A stretch of DNA of 64,000 bases from Paraburkholderia edwinii. GTDB lineage: Bacteria > Pseudomonadota > Gammaproteobacteria > Burkholderiales > Burkholderiaceae. This document shows positions 17,768-28,013 of this stretch, one piece after another. The translations under genes were made by a program, and so were the position numbers. How positions within the stretch are numbered: the stretch's first letter is position 1; every line of letters begins with the position of its first letter. The stretch covers positions 124,001 to 188,000 of the forward strand of contig NZ_CP080095.1 of assembly GCF_019428685.1 (NCBI RefSeq), in the 5' to 3' direction. The notes under the pieces are model-generated. The model was not told the DNA's origin. It made no database searches and saw only the letters and a program-made list of their open reading frames with translations.

Positions 17768-18049
17768 TCAATCGTCCGCGGCCGCGGCTGCCGCCGGATC
17801 GTTCTGCGCGCGTGCAATTTCCTCGGCGAGGCACTCGGGGCACAGGCAGCGGCTGCCCGCTCTGAGCTTGTCGGCGGGAAGCGGCGGCATCGCGCGGCAC
17901 CAGCAGTCGGTGGTTCGCGCTTCCTGTCCGCAGTCGAATGCACGGCCGCAGCGCGGGCAGCGGCCGCTTTTCGGGTCGCGCGCGCTTTTCGGGTCGCGCA
18001 ATCCGGCCGCGCGGGACGAGGCTGTCGATCGGGGAGCAGACGGATTCAT
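17768..18049 (-). CDS. Cysteine-rich CWC family protein
   Basis: A 93-residue small protein whose core CPRCGRAFDCG, then TDCWC, then CLCPECLAEE is the CWC family pattern, probably a metal-binding (zinc) fold. The N-terminal 28 residues are basic and include a near tandem duplication (RDPKSARDPKSGR), visible in DNA as two copies of CTTTTCGGGTCGCG. Function is unknown. It precedes regB in the same direction with a gap of 137 bases; co-transcription is possible but not shown. The divergent argB starts 323 bases away. Confidence 0.8.
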   Translation of the reverse strand: MNPSAPRSTASSRAAGLRDPKSARDPKSGRCPRCGRAFDCGQEARTTDCWCRAMPPLPADKLRAGSRCLCPECLAEEIARAQNDPAAAAAADD

Positions 18050-18087
18050 AAACGGCGCGATGAAACCGGTGGGGGACGAGGAAATGA

Positions 18088-19272
<1,185 letters not shown>

Positions 19273-19350
19273 GCGAAGGCTGCGCATCTCGCGGTAAATC
19301 GGCAGTAGACCCGCAGTAGATCTTTCGGCGGCAAGCAAACCCCGCCGCCG

Positions 19351-19373
19351 GCCCGGGCGGTTCTCGCCCGGGC
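19351..19373 (+). other. Perfect hairpin downstream of argB
   Basis: GCCCGGGCG (19351-19359) pairs with CGCCCGGGC (19365-19373) around a five-base loop, 78 bases after the argB stop. No T-run follows, so it may stabilise a 3' end or act with Rho rather than terminate on its own. Confidence 0.45.
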
Positions 19374-19551
19374 AGCATCACCCACCGATACACCACCAGC
19401 AAACCTGGACATGCCCCGTGCCGCAATGCGCACAATAAGGGGCATACTGATGACTTCGGTCATCTGACCTTGTTTAACGGCGCAATCGATCGCGTGTTCG
19501 TCTCCGCGACCGGCCGGCGCCGACCGCCCGTCCGCCCCACCTATTCCAACA

Positions 19552-20343
19552 ATGCGCCACGCTCACAAGAGACGCCGCCCGAAGATCGAAGCCGGCAACC
19601 CGGTCTGGCTGTTCGACCTCGACAACACCTTGCACCGTGCGTCGCACGCCATCTTCCCCGCCATCAACACCGCGATGACGCAGTACATCATCGATGCGCT
19701 GCAAGTCGAACACGAAGAAGCCGACCGGCTGCGTGTCGGCTACACGCAACGTTATGGCGCGACGCTGCTCGGTCTTGCACGTCATCACCCGATCGATCCT
19801 CACGATTTTCTGAAAGTTGTCCACACGTTCCCCGGCGATCTGCGCTCGATGCTGCGCAGCGAACGCGGCCTCGCGCGGCTGATCGCCGCGCTGCCGGGCC
19901 GCAAGATCGTGCTGACAAACGGCCCGCAAGCCTACGCGCACGCGGTGCTCGCCGAATTGCGCATCGGGCGTCTGTTCGAGCGCGTGATCGCCGTCGAGCA
20001 TATGCGCGACCGGCGCGGCTGGCGCGCGAAGCCCGACCCGGCGATGCTGCGCAAGGCGCTGCGCGATGCACACGTGCGCGCAGCGGACGCGATTCTCGTC
20101 GAAGACACGCGCGGCCACCTCAAAAGCTATAAGCGGCTTGGCCTGGGCACGGTCTGGATTGTCGGGCACCTGCCGCGCCGTACCGGCGCGGACGGCGTTC
20201 CGGCGCGGTTGCCGGGCACGGGGCGCCCGCATTATGTCGACCGCCGCATTCGTTCGTTAAAATCGCTACGACTGGGCAACCGCTCGGCGCGACTGAAGGG
20301 ACGACAGACATGCAGCCGATCCGCAAGCATGACGAGGCCGTAA
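19552..20343 (+). CDS. Pyrimidine 5'-nucleotidase, HAD superfamily
   Basis: A 263-residue HAD hydrolase of the SDT1/YjjG-like pyrimidine 5'-nucleotidase type, which removes phosphate from UMP and CMP. Motif I FDLDNTLHRAS gives the nucleophile and acid Asp pair, motif II is VLTNGP, motif III the Lys in RAKPDPAML, and motif IV LVEDTRGHLKSYKRLG. The last 34 bases overlap the start of slmA in another frame. A TTCG-capped hairpin (GATGAC/GTCATC, 19449-19464) sits about 90 bases before the start. Substrate is inferred from the family. Confidence 0.85.
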   Translation: MRHAHKRRRPKIEAGNPVWLFDLDNTLHRASHAIFPAINTAMTQYIIDALQVEHEEADRLRVGYTQRYGATLLGLARHHPIDPHDFLKVVHTFPGDLRSMLRSERGLARLIAALPGRKIVLTNGPQAYAHAVLAELRIGRLFERVIAVEHMRDRRGWRAKPDPAMLRKALRDAHVRAADAILVEDTRGHLKSYKRLGLGTVWIVGHLPRRTGADGVPARLPGTGRPHYVDRRIRSLKSLRLGNRSARLKGRQTCSRSASMTRP

Positions 20344-21167
20344 CCGAAGACCAGCCCGACCAACCTGGAACGCACAGCATCGCCGCCGACGGCAACGGCC
20401 AGGGCGGCCGCGCCACACGCCTGAAGCCGGGCGAGCGCCGCGTGCACATTCTGCAAACGCTAGCGGCGATGCTCGAGGCGCCGAAAAACGAAAAGATCAC
20501 CACCGCCGCGCTGGCCGCGCGGCTAGGCGTCTCCGAAGCGGCGCTGTACCGGCACTTTGCAAGCAAGGCGCAGATGTTCGAGGGGCTGATCGAATTTATC
20601 GAGCAGTCGCTCTTCGGCCTGATCAACCAGATCGTCGCGAAGGAGCCGAACGGCGTGCTGCAGGCGCGCGCGATCGCGCTCACGCTGCTCAATTTCTCCG
20701 CGAAGAATCCCGGCATGACGCGCGTGCTGACCTGCGAGGCGCTCGTCGGCGAGCACGAGCGGCTGACCGAGCGCGTCAACCAGATACTCGAGCGGATCGA
20801 GACGTCGCTGAAGCAATGCCTGCGCGTGGGATTGACGGAAGCGAACGCGCAGCAGAACGGCGACAGCACGCATGCGGCGCAAGCTGTGCAAACGGCGAGC
20901 GCGGTAAGCGTGATCGAAGAAGAAAGTGTCGATGGCGTAGACGGCGAGCGCGCCGCACCGCTCGAGCCGCAAGCCATCGCGCCGGATACCGCGACCGCGG
21001 CAGCACCTGAAATAACCGTGCCGCTGCCCGCCGGCTACGACCCGGCCGTGCGCGCCAATCTGCTGCTCAGCTATATCATCGGCCGCTGGCACCGCTATGT
21101 GCGAAGCGGCTTCGCACGCACACCCGGCGAGCATGCGGACGCGCAGCTGCTTCTGATCCTGCAATGA
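20310..21167 (+). CDS. slmA: Nucleoid occlusion factor SlmA, long form
   Basis: SlmA is a TetR-fold protein that binds sites on the chromosome and blocks FtsZ assembly over the nucleoid. Residues 38-100 hold the DNA-binding domain (ERRVHILQTLAAMLE, TTAALAARLGVSEAALYRHF). The C-terminal helices are recognisable up to RIETSLKQCLRVGL and resume at DPAVRANLLLSYIIGRWHRY. Between about 178 and 244 lies a low-complexity insert rich in Ala, Glu and Gln that E. coli SlmA (about 200 residues) lacks, making this 285 residues. TAAAAT at 20258-20263, inside the upstream gene, may be the promoter -10. Confidence 0.92.
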   Translation: MQPIRKHDEAVTEDQPDQPGTHSIAADGNGQGGRATRLKPGERRVHILQTLAAMLEAPKNEKITTAALAARLGVSEAALYRHFASKAQMFEGLIEFIEQSLFGLINQIVAKEPNGVLQARAIALTLLNFSAKNPGMTRVLTCEALVGEHERLTERVNQILERIETSLKQCLRVGLTEANAQQNGDSTHAAQAVQTASAVSVIEEESVDGVDGERAAPLEPQAIAPDTATAAAPEITVPLPAGYDPAVRANLLLSYIIGRWHRYVRSGFARTPGEHADAQLLLILQ

Positions 21168-21315
21168 GCCGCATGCCATGACCGGGCGGTGCCGATGCAC
21201 CCCCGTCGACGCTGCCGCTACAGTTTTTCCGCTATACTCATCGCCTGATTGTTGCAGCGGCCGACGCGTCGACGTTGCAACGAAACCACCTGCATTACCC
21301 TGAAAACTTGTTGTA

Positions 21316-21407
21316 GCGCGCCGATTTGCTGACTCGATTGCGGGCGCGCGAACCTGCCGGACTCATGGTCTGCGGTTCACATAAATGCGGCTAAAGAGGT
21401 CGTCAGC
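21316..21407 (+). promoter_or_regulatory. SAM-II-like riboswitch upstream of metX, with an extra hairpin
   Basis: P1 is a 7-bp stem, GCGCGCC (21316-21322) with GGCGCGC (21343-21349). Its loop starts GATTT and ends TTGCG, both SAM-II hallmarks. A hairpin absent from minimal SAM-II (GAACC/GGTTC, 21350-21354/21374-21378) follows. Then come ATAAATG (21381-21387) and GCTAAAGAGG (21390-21399), matching the conserved AUAAAUG and GCUAAAAAGG boxes. The pseudoknot is a perfect 6-bp match: loop GCTGAC (21328-21333) with GTCAGC (21402-21407). The element ends 69 bases before the metX start and should lower expression when SAM is abundant (established for SAM-II). Long-loop SAM-II variants are known to me in general terms. 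Confidence 0.75.
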
Positions 21408-21476
21408 GCGAAATCGCCTCTCTTGCGCGTCGCCGACACCATTTAGCCGCCCAGCAATCGTCACAGGCGGACATAA

Positions 21477-22622
21477 ATGGAATCGATCGGGATCGTCGCT
21501 CCACAAAAAATGCATTTCAACGAGCCGCTGCCACTGCAAAGCGGCAGCTCGCTCGCCGACTACGACCTCATGGTCGAAACCTACGGCACGCTTAATAGCG
21601 AGCGCAGCAACGCGGTGCTCGTCTGCCACGCGCTGAACGCGTCGCATCATGTGGCGGGCGTCTATGCCGACAATCCGAAGGACGTCGGCTGGTGGGACAA
21701 CATGGTCGGGCCCGGCAAGCCGCTCGATACGAACCGCTTCTTCGTGATCGGCGTGAATAACCTCGGCTCGTGCTTCGGCTCGACCGGACCGATGAGCATC
21801 GACCCGTCGACAGGCCGCCCGTACGGCGCGAGCTTTCCCGTCGTCACGGTCGAAGACTGGGTGAACGCGCAGGCGCGCGTGGCCGACGCATTCGGCATCG
21901 AGCGCTTCGCCGCGGTGATGGGCGGCAGCCTCGGCGGCATGCAGGCGCTCGCGTGGAGCACGATGTACCCGGACCGCGTCGCGCACTGCATCGTGGTGGC
22001 GTCGACGCCGAAGCTGTCCGCACAGAACATCGCGTTCAACGAAGTCGCGCGCTCGGCGATCCTGTCGGATCCGGATTTCCATGGCGGCGACTACTACGCG
22101 CACGGCGTGAAGCCGAAGCGGGGCTTGCGCGTCGCACGGATGATCGGCCACATCACATATCTGTCGGACGACGATATGGCGGCGAAATTCGGCCGTGCGC
22201 TACGACGTGCCGAAGGCGCGCTCGACGTCTACAACTTCAGCTTCGACGTCGAATTCGAAGTGGAGTCCTATCTGCGCTACCAGGGCGACAAGTTCGCCGA
22301 CTACTTCGACGCGAACACCTATTTGCTGATCACACGCGCGCTCGACTACTTCGATCCGGCCAAAGCCTTCGACGGCGACCTGACCGCGGCGCTCGCGCAC
22401 ACCAAGGCGAAATACCTGATCGCGAGCTTCACGACTGACTGGCGCTTTGCGCCCGCGCGCTCGCGCGAGCTCGTGAAGGCGCTGCTCGATCACAAGCGCC
22501 ACGTGACGTATGGCGAAATCGACGCGCCGCACGGCCACGACGCATTTCTGCTCGACGACGCGCGCTATCACAACCTGATGCGCGCCTACTACGAACGCAT
22601 CGCGGCAGAGGTGAACGCATGA
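21477..22622 (+). CDS. metX: Homoserine O-acyltransferase (MetX)
   Basis: MetX acylates homoserine in methionine synthesis. The 381-residue alpha/beta hydrolase has its nucleophile in [12 protein letters not shown], the Asp in [10 protein letters not shown] and the His in [11 protein letters not shown]. Whether the donor is acetyl- or succinyl-CoA cannot be read by eye; Burkholderia MetX proteins are described as succinyl-specific (MetXS). An AGGCGG lies upstream of the ATG. metW overlaps its stop by four bases, and a SAM-II-like riboswitch precedes it. Confidence 0.95.
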   Translation: MESIGIVAPQKMHFNEPLPLQSGSSLADYDLMVETYGTLNSERSNAVLVCHALNASHHVAGVYADNPKDVGWWDNMVGPGKPLDTNRFFVIGVNNLGSCFGSTGPMSIDPSTGRPYGASFPVVTVEDWVNAQARVADAFGIERFAAVMGGSLGGMQALAWSTMYPDRVAHCIVVASTPKLSAQNIAFNEVARSAILSDPDFHGGDYYAHGVKPKRGLRVARMIGHITYLSDDDMAAKFGRALRRAEGALDVYNFSFDVEFEVESYLRYQGDKFADYFDANTYLLITRALDYFDPAKAFDGDLTAALAHTKAKYLIASFTTDWRFAPARSRELVKALLDHKRHVTYGEIDAPHGHDAFLLDDARYHNLMRAYYERIAAEVNA

Positions 22623-23227
22623 ACCAGCAAGCCTTCGAATTCCTCTCGTCGCGCGCAGACTTCCGCGCGATCGCGCGCTGGGTCGAGCCGCGCGCGACAG
22701 TGCTGGACCTCGGCTGCGGCGACGGCTCGCTGCTCTCGCTGCTGGCCGAAGAACTCGAGGTGCAGGGGTACGGCATCGAGATCAACGACGCGGGCGTGCT
22801 GGCCGCCACGAAAAACGGCGTCAACGTAATCCAGCAGAATCTCGAAGACGGCTTGCGCCTCTTCGAGGACGGCAGCTTCGATTTCGCGATCCTGTCGCAG
22901 ACGCTGCAGACCATTCATCAGACCGCGGCGATCCTGCGCGAGACGGTGCGCGTCGGCAAGGAGTGCATCGTGTCGTTCCCGAACTTCGGCTACTGGTCGC
23001 ATCGGCTGGCCGTCGTACAGGGTCGGATGCCGGTATCGAAATCGCTGCCTTATCAATGGCACAACACGCCGAACGTGCGTGTGCTGACCATTAAAGATTT
23101 CGAAGCGCTCGCACCCGAAGTGGGCATTGAAATTCTCGATCGCGTCGTGCTGCACGGTGGCCAGACCGTACGTTGGGGCGTGAACTGGCGTGGTAGTCTT
23201 GCGGTCTATCGCGTCAAGAAAATCTAA
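22619..23227 (+). CDS. metW: Methionine biosynthesis protein MetW
   Basis: MetW is a small methyltransferase-fold protein always paired with MetX in proteobacteria and thought to support its activity. The 202 residues contain the SAM motif [15 protein letters not shown] and the family block [12 protein letters not shown]. Its ATG overlaps the metX TGA, so the two are translationally coupled and both fall under the upstream riboswitch. ampG starts 11 bases after its stop. Confidence 0.95.
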   Translation: MNQQAFEFLSSRADFRAIARWVEPRATVLDLGCGDGSLLSLLAEELEVQGYGIEINDAGVLAATKNGVNVIQQNLEDGLRLFEDGSFDFAILSQTLQTIHQTAAILRETVRVGKECIVSFPNFGYWSHRLAVVQGRMPVSKSLPYQWHNTPNVRVLTIKDFEALAPEVGIEILDRVVLHGGQTVRWGVNWRGSLAVYRVKKI

Positions 23228-23238
23228 CGCCACCGCAC

Positions 23239-24630
23239 ATGTCGAACCCGCCACACGAGGCGCCCGCACTTAACGCTCACGAAGAACATACCGGCTGGCG
23301 CGCGTTCCTGAACACGCGCATGCTGATCTGCGTGTTTCTCGGCTTTACGTCGGGTCTGCCGCTTTTCACGCTCGTCTATCTGGTGCAGGCGTGGCTGCGC
23401 TCCGAAGGCGTCAATCTGAAGGAAATCGGCCTCTTTGCGCTGATTCAATTTCCGTATACGTGGAAATTCGTCTGGGCACCGCTGATGGACCGCTTTATCC
23501 CGCGTCTGCCGGGATGGCGGCCGGGACGGCGGCGCGGCTGGATGCTCGTCACGCAGATTCTCGTGGCCGGCGCTATCGCATCGCTGGGCATCGTGTCGCC
23601 GCGCGATTCGATCTGGACCGTCGCCGCGCTCACGGCCCTCGTTGCGTTCTTCGGCGCGAGCCAGGACATCGTGATCGATGCATACCGGCGCGAACTGCTG
23701 CACGACACGGAACAAGGGCTCGGCAACGCGGTGCATGTGAACGCCTACAAGATCGCGGCGCTCGTGCCCGGTTCGCTGGCGCTGATTCTGTCCGACCATC
23801 TGCCGTGGGCCACCGTGTTCGCGTTTACCGCGGCATTCATGCTGCCGGGCATGATCATGACGCTCGTCGTACGCGAACCTGAAGTGCACGGCACGCCGCC
23901 AAAGAATCTGCGCGAGGCGATCGTCGAGCCGTTCCGCGAATTCATTCTGCGCGACGGCTGGCTCGGCGCGCTGTTCGTGCTCGGCTTTATCTTTCTCTAC
24001 AAGCTCGGCGATGTGATGGCGACCACGCTGTCCACTTCGTTCTTCCTCGACATCGGTTTTTCGCGCACCGAAATCGGCGTGATCGCGAAAACGACCGCCT
24101 TCGGCGCGAGTCTCGCGGGCGGCATTATCGGCGGCATCTGGCTGATGAAGATCGGCATCGGCCGCGGGCTATGGATCTTCGGATTCCTGCAGATGGTGTC
24201 GACGCTCGGCTTCGCGTGGCTTGCACAGTTCGGCCATGGCGCAGCCGAAGCGCCGATGTATCAGTTCGTGGCGTCGATCAGCCAGACGGTGACGCAGCTG
24301 ATGTCGTCGCTTGGCATGAGCGGGAGCGTGCAGCTCGATCCGAAGCTTTTTGCGCTCGCAATCGTCTATGGGTTCGAGACCTTCGCGACCGGGCTGACGC
24401 TCGCGGCATTCACCGCGTATATCGCAAGCACGACCGACCCGCGTTATACGGCCACGCAGTTCGCGCTCTTTACGAGTCTGTCTTCGGTGCCGCGCACGCT
24501 CGCGTCGGCGGCGAGCGGCTACGTTGTCGCACAGTTCGGCTGGTTCCATTACTTCATTGCATGCACCGTTCTCGCCGTGCCCGGTATGCTACTTTTGTTC
24601 CGGATAGCGCCGTGGAGGAGACCGTCGTGA
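23239..24630 (+). CDS. ampG: Muropeptide permease AmpG
   Basis: AmpG is a major facilitator that carries GlcNAc-anhydroMurNAc peptides back into the cytoplasm for cell-wall recycling and beta-lactamase control. The 463-residue protein has about 12-14 membrane helices and the AmpG blocks FLGFTSGLPLFTLVYLVQAW, QFPYTWKFVWAPLMDR and FGASQDIVIDAYRRELL. It starts 11 bases after metW, so it may be co-transcribed with metXW; its stop overlaps the next gene in GTGA. Confidence 0.93.
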   Translation: MSNPPHEAPALNAHEEHTGWRAFLNTRMLICVFLGFTSGLPLFTLVYLVQAWLRSEGVNLKEIGLFALIQFPYTWKFVWAPLMDRFIPRLPGWRPGRRRGWMLVTQILVAGAIASLGIVSPRDSIWTVAALTALVAFFGASQDIVIDAYRRELLHDTEQGLGNAVHVNAYKIAALVPGSLALILSDHLPWATVFAFTAAFMLPGMIMTLVVREPEVHGTPPKNLREAIVEPFREFILRDGWLGALFVLGFIFLYKLGDVMATTLSTSFFLDIGFSRTEIGVIAKTTAFGASLAGGIIGGIWLMKIGIGRGLWIFGFLQMVSTLGFAWLAQFGHGAAEAPMYQFVASISQTVTQLMSSLGMSGSVQLDPKLFALAIVYGFETFATGLTLAAFTAYIASTTDPRYTATQFALFTSLSSVPRTLASAASGYVVAQFGWFHYFIACTVLAVPGMLLLFRIAPWRRPS

Positions 24631-26045
24631 CGGAAAACGTTCGGCGACGCACGAAGGGCCGGCTGCATCGGCCCGATGGGCTGCATGGATTTGTGAAGCC
24701 CCGGACTGTCGCGCGCCGAAGCTGTTTTCGTCTGATGCAAGTGGTGCGTTTGATGCTCGCGCTGGGATGCGCGAGTGGGGCTTGTGCGGTTTCGTTGGGC
24801 GCGGGTGCCGCCGAAACCGGCAGCGCAGGGTCTGCTGTGAACGTGGGTGCAAGTCCGGGGGCTGGCGCGGCGCCTGCTAACGCGGCTCCGAATGCGGCGG
24901 CTCCTGGCAATGCAGCACCTAAAACGCCGCCTGCTACGGCACCTAACGCCGCTCCAGGCGCGGCCGGATCGGCACCGAATGCAACTTCAGGTTCGACCAC
25001 CGCGAAGCCGGCGAATGCGCCGACCAGTCCTGCTACAAGCGCCGCCGGCAGCGCGACGGGCGATACCCCGGGCAGTCCGCCCGCGAATTCAACGAGCACC
25101 GCGCCCACCGGCGCCAATGCTCCCGCCACACCGAAATCCGAAGCCGCCGCAGCGAGCTCAGGCGCATCGGCCCCCGCGAGCGCCGCTTCAGTTCCAGCGG
25201 CTTCCAGCGCGATCGCCATGTCGACGCCTTTCCAGCCGAGCCAGCAGCTGCGCTACGGCAATTCCGCGGTATTTCGCAATCTGATTCCGTCGTCGATGCT
25301 CGAGGGCCAGGCCGCCGAGGAGTTCGATCAGATCGTGCGCGGCGCCGACCACGCACATCGTCTGTATCCGCCGACCGACCCGCACGTGGAACGCGTCCGT
25401 ACGATCACCGACAAGCTGATCCCATACTCGCTCAAGTGGAGCGACCGCACGAAACACTGGAAGTGGGACGTCGCGGTGATCCGCTCGCCCGATATTCGGA
25501 TTTACGGCCTGCCGGGCGGAAAGATCATCGTGTATAGCGGGATGCTCGACCGCGTCAAACTCAACGACAACGAACTCGGCATGCTGATCGGCCATGAAAT
25601 CGCGCACGCGCTGCGCGAGCATGCGCGCGAACGCCTTGGCGAACAGCAGGCCGCGCAACTGGGCTCGGGCCCGATCCCGCAGCTGTTCGGACTCGCTGAT
25701 CTCGGCGCCTCGCCGCTTGGCATCGGCTCGCAACTGCTCGAGATGAAATACGAACGCGCCGATGAAACCGAAGCGGACGTGATCGGCAGCGAAATCGCCT
25801 CGCGCGGCGGATACGATCCGCGCGCCGCCGTCACGCTGTGGGACAAGCTCGCGATCGCGACGCGCAATAATCGCGATCAGGGCTTTATCTACGTGCACCC
25901 GTACACGACCGCGCGCCGCCAGGACATCATCAAGCGGCTGTCCGACATGCTGCCGCTGTACGCCAAGGCGATCGGCAAGACGGTCGATACCTTGCCCGAG
26001 TATCAGGGCGCCGGCCGTTCGCGCCGGACGGCGGCGCGGGAATAG
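24627..26045 (+). CDS. M48 family metalloprotease with long low-complexity linker
   Basis: The start is GTG at 24627: GGAGGAG lies seven bases upstream and the codon overlaps the ampG stop. An ATG at 24735 would give a shorter signal peptide. About 35 basic residues precede a hydrophobic segment (MLALGCASGACAVSLGAGAA), so the protein is exported, perhaps anchored. Residues about 75-210 are almost pure Ala, Pro, Asn, Gly, Ser and Thr. The M48 domain follows, with the zinc motif GHEIAHALREH (about 322) and the downstream Glu region YERADETEADVIG. Relatives of the BepA/Oma1 group act on outer-membrane proteins. 472 residues. Confidence 0.88.
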   Translation: MTENVRRRTKGRLHRPDGLHGFVKPRTVARRSCFRLMQVVRLMLALGCASGACAVSLGAGAAETGSAGSAVNVGASPGAGAAPANAAPNAAAPGNAAPKTPPATAPNAAPGAAGSAPNATSGSTTAKPANAPTSPATSAAGSATGDTPGSPPANSTSTAPTGANAPATPKSEAAAASSGASAPASAASVPAASSAIAMSTPFQPSQQLRYGNSAVFRNLIPSSMLEGQAAEEFDQIVRGADHAHRLYPPTDPHVERVRTITDKLIPYSLKWSDRTKHWKWDVAVIRSPDIRIYGLPGGKIIVYSGMLDRVKLNDNELGMLIGHEIAHALREHARERLGEQQAAQLGSGPIPQLFGLADLGASPLGIGSQLLEMKYERADETEADVIGSEIASRGGYDPRAAVTLWDKLAIATRNNRDQGFIYVHPYTTARRQDIIKRLSDMLPLYAKAIGKTVDTLPEYQGAGRSRRTAARE

Positions 26046-26125
26046 CGGGCGAGACAGGCACCGGCTGCATGCGCGTGGGCGAGTAGTGCGGTCGGGTCGC
26101 CGCGCGGGGCGATGGTCGACGCGTC

Positions 26126-26148
26126 GCGATGCGATGCGATGCGATGCG
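26126..26148. repeat. GCGAT pentanucleotide repeat
   Basis: About 4.6 exact copies of GCGAT lie between the M48 gene and xthA, outside any coding frame. Confidence 0.85.
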
Positions 26149-26166
26149 TCAACAAACCATGCGTGA

Positions 26167-26946
26167 TCAGCTCGCGAGCGTGTGATCGTAGTCGATCGTC
26201 AGCGGCGCATGATCGCTGAACTTGATGTCGCGGAAAATATCGACGCGCTTCGCCTTCGATGCGATCTCCGGCGTCGCGATCTGATAATCGATGCGCCACC
26301 CGACGTTCTTCGCATACGCCTGGCCACGATTACTCCACCATGTGTACTGCTCGGGCCGCTGGTCGAGCGTGCGAAACACGTCGACATAACCGACCTCGTC
26401 GAACAGCTTCGTGAGCCACGCGCGTTCCTCGGGCAGGCAGCCCGAGTTCTTCTGGTTGCTCTTCCAGTTCTTGATGTCGATCTCTTTGTGCACGATGTTC
26501 ACGTCGCCGCACAAGATCACTTCGCGCTTTTTACGCAGCGCGGCGAGGTGCGGCATGAAGAGATCCATGAAGCGATACTTCGCCTGCTGCCGGTCCTCGC
26601 CGCTCGACCCCGACGGCACATAGACCGACACCACCGACAATTTGCCGAACCGCAGTTCGACGTAACGCCCTTCCGCGTCGAACTCTTCGCTGCCGAAGCC
26701 GATCACGACTTCATCGGGCTCATGCCGCGTATAGACGCCGGCGCCGCTGTAACCCTTTTTCACGGCATGCTGGAAATAGCCGGTGAAATCGTGCGGCGCG
26801 AGGAATTCGGGCGTCATATCGTCCTGCGAGCATTTGATTTCCTGCACGCACAGCACGTCGGCATTCTGCTCGCCGAACCAGTTGAAAAAGCCTTTGGTTG
26901 ACGCAGAGCGGATGCCGTTCAGATTGGCGGTGATCACGCGCAACAT
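26167..26946 (-). CDS. xthA: Exodeoxyribonuclease III
   Basis: XthA is the main AP endonuclease and 3' repair exonuclease. The 259 residues keep the family residues: Asn in ITANLNGIRSA, Glu in CVQEIKCSQ, Tyr in VSVYVPSGS, the CGDVNIVHKEIDIKNWKSN block (Asp and Asn), WWSNRGQAYAKNVGWRIDY, and the terminal SDHAPLTIDY with the catalytic Asp-His. Monocistronic; ppk2 lies upstream on the same strand with a repeat in between. Confidence 0.96.
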   Translation of the reverse strand: MLRVITANLNGIRSASTKGFFNWFGEQNADVLCVQEIKCSQDDMTPEFLAPHDFTGYFQHAVKKGYSGAGVYTRHEPDEVVIGFGSEEFDAEGRYVELRFGKLSVVSVYVPSGSSGEDRQQAKYRFMDLFMPHLAALRKKREVILCGDVNIVHKEIDIKNWKSNQKNSGCLPEERAWLTKLFDEVGYVDVFRTLDQRPEQYTWWSNRGQAYAKNVGWRIDYQIATPEIASKAKRVDIFRDIKFSDHAPLTIDYDHTLAS

Positions 26947-27000
26947 GTCATTCCTTTATTGTCGATTCAGTGTATGTTTTTGTGGCGTCGATCATGCGAC

Positions 27001-27044
27001 GCTCATTCCACGTTCATTCCACGCTTATTCCACGTTCATTCCAC
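27001..27044. repeat. 11-bp tandem repeat across the ppk2 stop codon
   Basis: Four 11-base units with consensus GTTCATTCCAC run across the end of ppk2 (stop at 27036-27038) into the gap before xthA. On the minus strand the units carry TGA or TAA in successive positions. Confidence 0.85.
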
Positions 27045-27872
27045 CACTACGCCCTTCAGCGAATCCTTAGGCGGCGGAAATTCCAGCTTCAGCGACTCCA
27101 TCGTGCGCGCCAGCAAGGCAGCCACCATCACATTCCGATGCGTCTTCGAATTCGCGGGAATCACGTACCACGGCGCGTAGTCGGTCGACGTCGCGGCGAG
27201 CGCATCGCTATACGCGTCCTGATACTTGTCCCAGAGCTTGCGTGCGTCGAGATCGGACACGTCGAACTTCCAGTGCTTCGACGGATCGTCGATGCGCGCC
27301 TGGAGCCGCTCGCGCTGCTCGTCCTTCGAAATGTGCAACATGCATTTGATGATGGTCGTGCCGGAGTCGGCAAGCATCGCTTCGAAATCGCGAATATGGC
27401 GGTAACGGCGTTCGCGCTGCGTTTTGCTCAGTTCGCCGAGCACGGTCGGCACAAGCACGTCTTCGTAGTGGCTGCGGTTGAAGATCGTCAGTTCGCCCGC
27501 CATCGGCGCCTGGGCATGCACGCGCCAAAGAAAATCGTGCGCCGCCTCGGTTAGCGTCGGCGCCTTGAATGGCACGATACGCAGCCCGAGCGGATCAACT
27601 TCGTGAAACACCGCGCGAATCGTGCCGTCCTTGCCGCTCGTGTCCATACCCTGCAGAACCAGCAACACGCGTTGCAGGCGCTGCGCATGCAGACACTCCT
27701 GCTGCGCATCGAGTTTCGTGCCGAACTCGAGCAGAAGCTCGCGATCGGATTCCTTCGAGCCGCTCGAGAACGGCTTCGCGCCCGCATCGAAATCGGACAG
27801 CTTGAATGCGCTCTTCTTGCCTTCTTCAAAAAAGGGCACGCGAAAATCGTCGAGTTCCGGCTTCTTTGCCAT
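27036..27872 (-). CDS. ppk2: Polyphosphate kinase 2 family protein
   Basis: PPK2 enzymes move phosphate between polyphosphate and nucleotides. The 278-residue single-domain protein has Walker A GMDTSGKDGTIRAVF, the lid segment with IFNRSHYEDVLVPTV and a Walker B-like GTTIIKCMLHIS. One domain of this size is the short PPK2 form, using ADP or AMP; the class cannot be set by eye. GAGGAGA precedes the ATG at 27872. The stop codon lies inside an 11-bp tandem repeat, so the C-terminus (SLKGVVVE) may vary between strains. Confidence 0.92.
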   Translation of the reverse strand: MAKKPELDDFRVPFFEEGKKSAFKLSDFDAGAKPFSSGSKESDRELLLEFGTKLDAQQECLHAQRLQRVLLVLQGMDTSGKDGTIRAVFHEVDPLGLRIVPFKAPTLTEAAHDFLWRVHAQAPMAGELTIFNRSHYEDVLVPTVLGELSKTQRERRYRHIRDFEAMLADSGTTIIKCMLHISKDEQRERLQARIDDPSKHWKFDVSDLDARKLWDKYQDAYSDALAATSTDYAPWYVIPANSKTHRNVMVAALLARTMESLKLEFPPPKDSLKGVVVE

Positions 27873-27926
27873 AAGGTCCGTCTCCTCGTTAGGCACTGGC
27901 CAGAACGCGAGCGTCCCGCACCAATG

Positions 27927-27966
27927 AAAAAGGCTGTTGCCCAGTCCTTTCGATCCGGCAACAGCC
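27927..27966 (-). terminator. Intrinsic terminator of gatCAB
   Basis: On the minus strand GGCTGTTGCC pairs with GGCAACAGCC around 15 bases and is followed by five T. It lies 47 bases beyond the gatB stop. Confidence 0.92.
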
Positions 27967-28013
27967 CATCATGACCGAAGCGCGCCGTTTGTGCAGCGCT
28001 GCTTCGCGCGTCC

